This document shows, in pieces, positions 5,860-10,586 of a stretch of DNA of 10,586 nucleotides. Source of the DNA: Collinsella sp. (GTDB lineage: Bacteria; Actinomycetota; Coriobacteriia; Coriobacteriales; Coriobacteriaceae); NCBI GenBank assembly GCA_019414465.1, contig DXLY01000034.1, positions 7,721 to 18,306 of the forward strand. The letters are read 5' to 3'. The stretch's first letter is position 1. Each line of letters begins with the position of its first letter. The position numbers and the translations under genes were made by a program. The notes beneath the pieces were generated by a model, which was not told the DNA's origin, did no database searches, and saw only the letters and a list, made by a program, of their open reading frames with translations.

Positions 5860-7221
5860 TTGTCTCGACTGAACAAAGGAGCCGCGGAGCAGCGTTTTCC
5901 ACTGCCCGCCTTGCTCAAAAAGCTAGCCTGCGTCATGGCCGTGGCGCTCGCGCTGGTGTGCGCGGGAATTTCTATGCCCTCGACTGCCCAGGCGCTTGAG
6001 ACCACAAAGATTACCGCCCGACCCAACACCGGTTCGGGCAGTGATGTGGTCGGCGGTACCGAGACGCGCATTACCTGGGAAGTTCAGGCCGACGCCGACG
6101 AGGAACTGAGCGGCCTTTCGCTGACGTTTGTCGACGGCACGACGTTTGGTGCCGACGACACGCGGCTGACGATGCTCTCGGGCGAGGACCTCATGGACCG
6201 TACGCCCATGAAGCCTACATGCAAGGCCGATGGTCAGACGCTCAAGATTGACTTTGGCGAGACGGCACCTGCCGGCGGTTATTTCCGCGTTGAGGTTTAC
6301 GGCGTGACCTTCCCTGTCGAGGGCGGCGATGAGGCCTTTAGCGGAACCTATACCTTGGCCGATGGCTCGACCAAGAAAATCTCCAAGATGCCCTCGGTTG
6401 AGATTAAGGGCGTGACGGCATTCGATAACTTCTTGGCCGACCTTAAGGAGCAGCCGTGGGTCGAGGCGTGGAACTCCAATATGTTCCTGCGCCTGTTCCT
6501 GAACCCGGTCATTTTGGTCCAGAGCCTGCCGATCGTCTTTAAGGGCTTCCTCATGTCGCTCTCGATCGTGCTCGTGGCGTTTCCGCTGGCAATTCCCTTT
6601 GGCTTCGCGCTGTCGCTCATGCGCATTTCCAAGTCGCGCATCCTGCGTTGCCTTGCCGGCATTTACGTGAATATCATCCGCGGCACGCCGGCGTTCCTGC
6701 AGATATATATCGCGTTCTTTGGCCTGCCGCTGGCCGGCGTCAAGGTGGATGATTATGTCCTGGGCGTCATCGTCATGGCCATGAACTCGTCTGCGTATCT
6801 GTGCGAGATCTTCCGTGCCGGTATTCAGTCGATCCCGAAGGGTCAAAACGAGGCTGCTCGCTCGCTGGGCATGAATGCCTTCCAGACGCTGCTCTACGTT
6901 ATGATTCCGCAGACGTTCCGCAATGTCCTGCCTACGCTGACCAGCGAGTTTATCCTGCTCTACAAGGATACGTCGCTGCTCGCCGCCGTGGGCGTGGTCG
7001 AGATTGTCATGAACGCCCGTACCATCGTGGCCACGACGGGCTCCATTACGCCGTATGTGGTTGCCGCCCTGTTCTATTTGGTCATTACTCTGCCGCTTGC
7101 TCGCTTGGTGAGCGGTCTTGAGGCGAGGCTGCTGGGCACGGCCGAGACCAAGAAGAAGCGTCCCGCCAAGAGCGCCGGACAGGTTGTCGCGACGCCCGCC
7201 GATCACATCGCCGGTCTGTAA
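5860..7221 (+). CDS. Amino acid ABC transporter permease with signal peptide and extra extracytoplasmic domain
   Basis: Membrane subunit of a HisM/GlnP-type polar amino acid importer. The N-terminus is unusual: a signal peptide (residues 20-45, core VMAVALALVCAG, likely cleaved after AQA), then about 160 residues (46-204) rich in Gly, Thr, Asp and predicted beta strands, with no recognised domain and too short to be a receptor. The permease part follows (about 214-424) with five likely membrane spans. It includes IIRGTPAFLQIYIAFFGLP, typical of the family, and the cytoplasmic EAA loop (EAARSLGMNAFQTLLYVMIPQ, about 331-351) that contacts the ATPase. A basic tail ends the protein. Start: TTG at 5860, 5 bases after ATAGGAG. 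The same frame is open back to 5752 but that crosses the hairpin terminator. An ATG at 5935 has no ribosome site and would remove the n-region of the signal. The ATPase gene follows after 12 bases. Confidence 0.88.
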   Translation: MSRLNKGAAEQRFPLPALLKKLACVMAVALALVCAGISMPSTAQALETTKITARPNTGSGSDVVGGTETRITWEVQADADEELSGLSLTFVDGTTFGADDTRLTMLSGEDLMDRTPMKPTCKADGQTLKIDFGETAPAGGYFRVEVYGVTFPVEGGDEAFSGTYTLADGSTKKISKMPSVEIKGVTAFDNFLADLKEQPWVEAWNSNMFLRLFLNPVILVQSLPIVFKGFLMSLSIVLVAFPLAIPFGFALSLMRISKSRILRCLAGIYVNIIRGTPAFLQIYIAFFGLPLAGVKVDDYVLGVIVMAMNSSAYLCEIFRAGIQSIPKGQNEAARSLGMNAFQTLLYVMIPQTFRNVLPTLTSEFILLYKDTSLLAAVGVVEIVMNARTIVATTGSITPYVVAALFYLVITLPLARLVSGLEARLLGTAETKKKRPAKSAGQVVATPADHIAGL

Positions 7222-7226
7222 GGAGG
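7220..7226 (+). promoter_or_regulatory. Ribosome site overlapping the permease stop codon
   Basis: AAGGAGG begins within the permease TAA stop and lies 7 bases before the ATG at 7234. This suggests translational coupling of permease and ATPase. Confidence 0.7.
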
Positions 7227-7233
7227 TCCTATC

Positions 7234-7986
7234 ATGAGCGAAACCAATAACTCGAACGAGGTCGTCGTCAGCATCAAGAACCTCCAGAAGGCCTTTGGCG
7301 ATAACGTGGTCCTGCGCGACATCGATCTGGATGTGCACAAGGGTGAGGTCGTCGTGGTCCTGGGCCCCTCGGGCTCGGGTAAGTCGACGATGCTTCGCTG
7401 CATCAACCGTCTTGAGGAGCCCACGAGCGGCTCGATTATCGTTGAGGGCGTGGATGTGTGCGCCAAGGGTGTCGACCTCAACAAAGTGCGCACGCACCTG
7501 GGCATGGTGTTTCAGCAGTTCAACCTGTTCCCGCACCTGTCGGTCAAAAAGAACGTCATGCTTGCGCAGCAAAAGGTGCTCAAGCGCAGCAAGGAAGAGG
7601 CCGAGAAGATCGCCGTCGAGGAGCTGACCAAGGTCGGTCTTGCCGAGCGTATCGACTTTATGCCGAGCCAGCTCTCGGGCGGTCAGCAGCAGCGCGTTGC
7701 CATCGCCCGCGCCCTGTCGATGAATCCACACGTGATGCTCTTTGACGAGGCCACGTCGGCGCTTGACCCCGAGCTTGTCCGCGACGTTCTGGGTGTCATG
7801 CGCGACCTGGCACGCGATGGCATGACCATGATCGTCGTGACTCACGAGATGGGCTTTGCCCGCGACGTCGCCGACCGCGTCGTCTTTATGGACGGTGGCG
7901 TTATCGTGGAAGAGGGTACGCCGAGTGAGGTCTTCGACCATCCCAAGAGCGAGCGCACCAAGGCGTTCTTGGGCAATATCTCGTAG
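7234..7986 (+). CDS. Amino acid ABC transporter ATP-binding protein (GlnQ/HisP-type)
   Basis: Cytoplasmic ATPase that powers the importer encoded by the two preceding genes. All motifs are intact: Walker A GPSGSGKST (44-52), Q-loop MVFQQFNLFPH (Q94), signature LSGGQQQR (147-154), Walker B VMLFDE (167-172), D-loop SALD (175-178) and switch H204 in VVTHEMGFA. The FNLFPHLSVKKNVMLAQ segment and the C-terminal EEGTPSEVFDHPKSERTKAFL are characteristic of the polar amino acid subgroup. Length is 250 residues, with no regulatory C-terminal domain of the methionine-importer type. It is the last gene of the operon, with a strong terminator about 30 bases after the stop. Probably two ATPases pair with two identical permeases, as only one permease gene is present. 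Confidence 0.97.
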   Translation: MSETNNSNEVVVSIKNLQKAFGDNVVLRDIDLDVHKGEVVVVLGPSGSGKSTMLRCINRLEEPTSGSIIVEGVDVCAKGVDLNKVRTHLGMVFQQFNLFPHLSVKKNVMLAQQKVLKRSKEEAEKIAVEELTKVGLAERIDFMPSQLSGGQQQRVAIARALSMNPHVMLFDEATSALDPELVRDVLGVMRDLARDGMTMIVVTHEMGFARDVADRVVFMDGGVIVEEGTPSEVFDHPKSERTKAFLGNIS

Positions 7987-8012
7987 CGGCGCGTCGAAGT
8001 TGTCGATATCAC

Positions 8013-8047
8013 AAACGGGGACCGGATAGTATCCGGCCCCCGTTTTT
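8013..8047 (+). terminator. Rho-independent terminator of the importer operon
   Basis: CGGGG-A-CCGGAT-AGT-ATCCGG-C-CCCCG makes an 11-bp GC stem with one internal A/C mismatch (8016-8042), followed by TTTTT (8043-8047). The reverse strand has only three T after the same stem (complement of 8015-8013), so it may weakly serve the convergent flavodoxin gene too. Confidence 0.85.
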
Positions 8048-8118
8048 GTTTGGGCATGAGCGACTGTTGTTGTGCGGTGCTCGGCTGTCAGTTGTCTTGC
8101 GACTTTCTGACGGCTTCG

Positions 8119-8538
8119 TTAGGCCAGCTCCGCTCCCAGAGCCTTGCAGGCCGCCTCGCCCTCATCGTCGGGCGCATCGTAGCAAATGACGGAATCGACG
8201 ACGTTGACGCCCGCCTCGTCGGCATCGGCCTTCCAGTTGTCCATCCACTCGCCCTCTGCCCACGAATAAGAGCCAAAGAGGACGACCTTCTTGTCGCCGA
8301 GGGTCTCCTTGACCTCGTCCCACATAGGCTGGAACTCGTCATACTCAAGCTCCTCGGAACCCATGGCGGGGCAGCCGAAGGCAATGGCGTCACAGCGGGC
8401 GGCCTTGTCTGCGGAGAAGTCGGCGCAAGAGATGACCTCTGCCTCGGCACCCGCGGACGTGGCACCTTCGGCGACGAGGTTTGCCATGGCCTCGGTATTG
8501 CCCGTGCCGCTCCAATAGACGACGGCGATCTTGCTCAT
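8119..8538 (-). CDS. Short-chain flavodoxin
   Basis: Small cytoplasmic FMN protein that carries electrons at low potential and often replaces ferredoxin when iron is short. The 139 residues begin with beta strand KIAVVYW and the phosphate-binding loop SGTGNTE (10-16). The two isoalloxazine-binding loops are GCPAMGSEEL (55-64) and GSYSWAEGEWMDNW (89-102), the latter with aromatic residues positioned to stack on the flavin. C-terminal VDSVICYDAPDDEGEAACKALG is typical of the flavodoxin_1 family. ATG at 8538 is preceded by AAAGGA at 6 bases. The frame is open further upstream, but that part overlaps the DUF3793 gene and is a shadow. It lies 46 bases downstream of the DUF3793 gene in the same direction, most likely in one operon. 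Confidence 0.94.
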   Translation of the reverse strand: MSKIAVVYWSGTGNTEAMANLVAEGATSAGAEAEVISCADFSADKAARCDAIAFGCPAMGSEELEYDEFQPMWDEVKETLGDKKVVLFGSYSWAEGEWMDNWKADADEAGVNVVDSVICYDAPDDEGEAACKALGAELA

Positions 8539-8584
8539 ATGTTTTCCTTTCGGTTGTGCGGTGTGCGGCCGCGTTTTGTATGCT

Positions 8585-9289
8585 CTATCGGGTTGCCTGG
8601 ACAAGTTGTCCCAGGGTGCAGCCCTGTTGATAGACGTAGGTAAGGTATTGCGTGCATGCGCGATAGGAATCGAAGGTCGTGAGCGCCTGCTCAACGTTTG
8701 TGTATACCTTCCATGCGCCAAAGACCTTATAGTTTTCGCCGTGCTGGACGATAAACTGATGGACATCTTCGTAGGGATAGCCCAAAAAATAGCCAATTTC
8801 GTGGGGGAACTCGCACATGCATCCCGTATCGCAGTGCCTATTTCGCGCGAGTGCACAGACGCTGCCGTCATAGGCGCTTTCTGCGGCATTGCTGCTTGCC
8901 AGCGTGATGCGCGCGGCGAGATGCACCAGGGATGCGGGCAGGTTGTTGACATCGTAACCTTCGGCGGCAAGCGCCGTCGTGGCGCGGGGGTTGGAGAGGT
9001 ATCGCATGAGGTCCGCAGGGCGGTACACATAGATGAGCGCTCCGCAGGGGCGCCAGACCAAAACGCTCATATGGATTCCGAGTGGCTGGAGCTCGCGGTT
9101 GCATTGGGCTATGACGGCGAGCAGGCGAGAGCGTCGCTCTTCGATATGGGCGGCGCTGGGTTTTCCGTTTTGGTTGGCGTAAACGCCGGGATAGGTAAAG
9201 AGCGAAGCCGGCTTGATACCTGCGAGCGTAGGGGAGCAGTTGCGCACGACAGCCGTTTGGTATGTTGGGATGTCAATGGTTCGAGTCAC
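8585..9289 (-). CDS. DUF3793 family protein
   Basis: Uncharacterised family found in anaerobic Firmicutes and Coriobacteriia. The hallmark is EFPHEIGYFLGYPYEDVHQFI (160-180), followed by NYKVFGAWKVYTN. The N-terminal half has VLVWRPCGALIYVYRPADL, then a helical stretch. There is no signal peptide or membrane segment, so it is probably cytoplasmic. Four cysteines cluster just before the hallmark (C145, C153, C157, C159), which could bind metal or a cofactor, though this is inference. Length is 234 residues. Start GTG at 9289 follows AAAGGAG at 4 bases. It is the first gene of the unit with flavodoxin, and the pairing suggests a redox or iron-related role that is not established. Confidence 0.85.
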   Translation of the reverse strand: MTRTIDIPTYQTAVVRNCSPTLAGIKPASLFTYPGVYANQNGKPSAAHIEERRSRLLAVIAQCNRELQPLGIHMSVLVWRPCGALIYVYRPADLMRYLSNPRATTALAAEGYDVNNLPASLVHLAARITLASSNAAESAYDGSVCALARNRHCDTGCMCEFPHEIGYFLGYPYEDVHQFIVQHGENYKVFGAWKVYTNVEQALTTFDSYRACTQYLTYVYQQGCTLGQLVQATR

Positions 9290-9328
9290 GATGCTCCTTT
9301 CGGGTCCCCAGTTGTTAGCCTAGGAAAA

Positions 9329-9356
9329 CTTATACACGAAAGTAAGCCATGGTCAA
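9329..9356 (-). promoter_or_regulatory. Sigma70-type promoter of the DUF3793-flavodoxin operon
   Basis: On the minus strand TTGACC (9356-9351), a 16-base spacer and TATAAG (9334-9329) form a good promoter. Transcription would start near 9322, at the palindrome CCTAGG (9319-9324), about 33 bases before the start codon at 9289. Confidence 0.6.
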
Positions 9357-9382
9357 CAAAAAAGTTTGAAGAGGGAAACTAA

Positions 9383-9414
9383 TTGACCGAACGGACATGA
9401 TTTTGGGTTAAGAT
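9383..9414 (+). promoter_or_regulatory. Candidate promoter of the HMA-protein gene
   Basis: TTGACC (9383-9388) is a good -35. The best -10 in range is TAAGAT (9409-9414) with a long 20-base spacer, or an overlapping hexamer two bases upstream (GTTAAG) with an 18-base spacer. The assignment of the -10 is therefore uncertain. The CsoR-like palindrome lies immediately downstream, around the expected transcription start. Confidence 0.45.
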
Positions 9415-9418
9415 GGGG

Positions 9419-9435
9419 ACACCCCATGGGGGTAT
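9419..9435. promoter_or_regulatory. CsoR-like operator upstream of the HMA-protein gene
   Basis: ACACCCCATGGGGGTAT is a GC-cored pseudo-palindrome of the TACCC...GGGTA kind bound by copper-sensing CsoR-family repressors. It lies at the likely transcription start and 29 bases before the ATG at 9465. Resemblance is by eye; no csoR gene is in the window. Confidence 0.5.
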
Positions 9436-9464
9436 CTAGATAGGGCTACTTGAAAGGGGAGCGC

Positions 9465-9848
9465 ATGAGTGACTTGCTCAACCCTGCGAATATCATCGTG
9501 CTGGCCGTAATTGCCGTCGGTATGTTCTTTGGACTGCGCCGCATTGCCGCATCGACGCGCGGCAAAAGCTGCTGCAGTGATGGTGCGAGCGGCAAGAAGG
9601 CCAAAAAGGTTGCTGTGGTGGATACCGATGCGTCACACTATCCCTATAGCGATGAGCTGCTCATCGCTATAGGGAGCTGTGACGGCTGCGCTCAGAACGT
9701 AGCCAATGCCCTCAATGCGCTGGATGGCGTGTGGGCGACGGTGACGTATGCGGACCACACGGCACGCGTGCGCTCTAAGCAGCCGGTTGATCGTGGTGTC
9801 CTCGAGACGGCCGTGAAAGACGCGGGTTACTACGTCATGACGCTGTAA
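9465..9848 (+). CDS. Membrane-anchored heavy-metal-associated (HMA) domain protein
   Basis: The first 25 residues include one membrane helix (about 9-25, IIVLAVIAVGMFFGL), followed by basic residues and a KSCCSDG patch. This layout resembles the FeoB-associated cysteine-rich membrane proteins. After a Lys-rich linker comes a ferredoxin-like HMA domain (about 64-127) with the metal-binding pair C72-x2-C75 in SCDGCAQNV and a typical ending (ETAVKDAGYYV). HMA proteins of this size carry Cu(I) or similar soft metals to P-type ATPases or regulators. With the basic segment on the cytoplasmic side, the HMA domain would face the cytoplasm. ATG at 9465 follows AAAGGGGAG (9453-9461); an upstream TTG at 9450 overlaps that ribosome site. 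A perfect palindrome occupies codons 59-71, just before the metal site. The partner transporter is not in the window. Confidence 0.82.
   Translation: MSDLLNPANIIVLAVIAVGMFFGLRRIAASTRGKSCCSDGASGKKAKKVAVVDTDASHYPYSDELLIAIGSCDGCAQNVANALNALDGVWATVTYADHTARVRSKQPVDRGVLETAVKDAGYYVMTL
9641..9675. repeat. Perfect 35-bp palindrome inside the HMA-protein coding sequence
   Basis: The left arm TCCCTATAGCGATGAGC (9641-9657) is the exact reverse complement of the right arm (9659-9675), with a single T at the centre. It covers codons 59-71, at the border of the linker and the HMA domain, ending one base before the first metal-binding Cys codon. Both strands encode nearly the same peptide here (YSDELLIAIG forward, YSDEQLIAIG reverse). 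Confidence 0.95.
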
Positions 9849-9874
9849 GCGCCGCCTTGGATGCATTTCCTTGT

Positions 9875-10300
9875 CTAGGCTCGTCCACGCAGTTCGATAT
9901 CTTGAATGTCATCGAAATCGATGGCGATGTCTTTGAGCTTGAGGAGCTTGAAGACGGGGAGTGCCTCGTCGAGAATGCCGGTGCGGCTACGATAGCCGTA
10001 CGTATCGTAATAGGTGACGCGCACCAGGTCGCCGCGTTTGAGGCCCTCGAGCTTTTCCGAAAGCTCGAGGGCTTTTTCTTCCGTGAGTTCGCATTTTGGC
10101 TCGGCGGTGATCTCTTGTTTGCGCACGAGCTCGTAGTATCCCGTGAGGGCGGCAAAGGGCATAAACTGCGCGGCACGGCCGGCGCGGACGGCGCCGTTGG
10201 CGGTGAGTTTGGGATCGGCGGCGCGGCGTCTTCCCTCGGGGTCCGCCAGGCGCTCAAATGGGGTCGGCGGCCGCATCGGTTGTTGTTGGGGCTTAGGCAC
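9875..10300 (-). CDS. YolD-like family protein
   Basis: Small protein of the YolD family, commonly encoded next to UmuC/DinB-type polymerases in Gram-positive bacteria and thought to assist translesion synthesis, though its biochemical role is not settled. The family core RAAQFMPFAALTGYYELVR lies at residues 42-60, followed by a Glu/Lys-rich helix (LTEEKALELSEKLEGL) and a beta-rich end (RGDLVRVTYYDTYGYRSRTG, then DIAIDFDDIQDIEL). The N-terminal 40 residues are Pro/Arg-rich and probably disordered. Length is 141 residues. Start GTG at 10300 follows AGGAGG at about 5 bases and overlaps the end of the polymerase gene by 8 bases, which indicates translational coupling. Its stop lies 26 bases from the stop of the convergent HMA gene. 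A plus-strand terminator hairpin is embedded at codons 77-86. Confidence 0.85.
   Translation of the reverse strand: MPKPQQQPMRPPTPFERLADPEGRRRAADPKLTANGAVRAGRAAQFMPFAALTGYYELVRKQEITAEPKCELTEEKALELSEKLEGLKRGDLVRVTYYDTYGYRSRTGILDEALPVFKLLKLKDIAIDFDDIQDIELRGRA
10043..10080 (+). terminator. Plus-strand rho-independent terminator embedded in the yolD-like gene
   Basis: GCCCTCGAGCTTT (10043-10055) and AAAGCTCGAGGGC (10060-10072) form a perfect 13-bp stem with a TCCG tetraloop, followed by TTTTTCTT. It is a canonical terminator for plus-strand transcripts such as read-through from the HMA gene ending at 9848. On the yolD-like mRNA the same hairpin has no T tract after it. No terminator is visible in the 26 bases between the two convergent genes. 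Confidence 0.65.
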
Positions 10301-10586
10301 GATGTCCTCCTACCTGATCGTTGCGCTCGCGTGCGGTGGCGCCGGCGGTAAAGCTCAATCCTTTGACCAGGGCGTTCTTGCCATACTTGCCTTTCACGGC
10401 CAACACGGCGCGCGCCAGATCGCGTTCGCGCTCGTCGGTCTCGACGTCGCTGAACAGATCGACGGTAGCGAATTCCTCGGGCATGAGATTGCCAAAGCCT
10501 AGGTTGATGCGCTTGACCGGTCGTTTGGGGTCGACAGTCTGCGCCCAGAGCTCATCGAAATAGCCCATGATCTTCGTAAACGAATT
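10293..10586 (-). CDS. Y-family DNA polymerase (UmuC/DinB-type), C-terminal part, cut by window edge
   Basis: The last 97 residues of a translesion polymerase are visible; the catalytic palm lies outside the window. The frame is open through base 10586, so the ATG at 10568 is an internal Met. The visible part reads MGYFDELWAQTVDPKRPVKR, followed by INLGFGNLMPEEFATVDLFS and a charged helix (DERERDLARAVLAVKGKYGKNALVKG). This corresponds to the end of the little-finger domain and the C-terminal tail. The ending ARERNDQVGGHRA matches the family's common RN-Q-GGH-A terminus. Its stop overlaps the start of the YolD-like gene by 8 bases, forming a two-gene mutagenesis-type unit. Promoter and any LexA site would be outside the window. 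Confidence 0.88.
   Translation of the reverse strand, partial: NSFTKIMGYFDELWAQTVDPKRPVKRINLGFGNLMPEEFATVDLFSDVETDERERDLARAVLAVKGKYGKNALVKGLSFTAGATARERNDQVGGHRA

Noticed and set aside
5923..7941. A 672-codon open frame on the minus strand opposite the permease and ATPase genes
   Set aside because: The plus strand holds two unmistakable ABC transporter genes with intact motifs. The antisense frame is open because of their G/C-ending codon bias, and its product is a low-complexity His/Arg/Asp-rich string.
9315..9328. TTAGCCTAGGAAAA as a DtxR/IdeR-type iron box near the DUF3793 promoter
   Set aside because: Only one half resembles that consensus and the second half is A-rich without symmetry, so the match is too weak to claim.
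8531..9382. A 283-codon plus-strand open frame opposite DUF3793
   Set aside because: The DUF3793 signature and start signals lie on the minus strand, and the plus-strand frame runs into the divergent control region.

Overview
The window looks like chromosome from a Coriobacteriia gut actinobacterium, most likely Collinsella or a close relative. The grounds are moderately high GC, frequent GTG/TTG starts behind strong AGGAGG-type ribosome sites, a DUF3793-flavodoxin pair and a Y-family polymerase-YolD pair. The genus is an inference from gene content and codon use; no marker gene is present. I find no rRNA, tRNA, CRISPR array, transposase or integrase, and no gene-free stretch longer than about 300 bases.

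Layout. (1) 7-1232, minus strand: a small unknown 64-residue protein, then a ketopantoate reductase-family oxidoreductase whose ribosome site directly follows a rho-independent terminator. (2) 1395-4734, plus strand: an aldo/keto reductase with two C-terminal [4Fe-4S] motifs, a Gfo/Idh/MocA oxidoreductase and endonuclease IV (Nfo). The last two genes are each preceded by an almost identical 79-bp element (78/79 bases) that can fold into a 20-bp stem ending just before the ribosome site. (3) 4882-7986, plus strand: a complete polar amino acid ABC importer, with lipoprotein receptor, permease and ATPase. A hairpin terminator/attenuator lies between receptor and permease, and a strong terminator closes the operon. 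The permease carries a signal peptide and an unrecognised extracytoplasmic domain of about 160 residues before its membrane part. (4) 8119-9289, minus strand: short-chain flavodoxin behind a DUF3793 gene, with a good promoter. (5) 9465-9848, plus strand, divergent from (4): a membrane-anchored HMA metal-binding protein with a CsoR-like operator and a perfect 35-bp palindrome in its coding sequence. (6) 9875-10586, minus strand: YolD-like protein and the C-terminal part of a Y-family DNA polymerase cut by the window edge.

How they fit together: block 3 is one importer; block 6 is an SOS-type translesion module; blocks 4 and 5 share a divergent control region and look linked to metal and redox status. 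The most unusual items are the duplicated 79-bp leader element, the 35-bp coding palindrome, the extra extracytoplasmic domain on the permease, and a canonical plus-strand terminator buried inside the yolD-like coding sequence.
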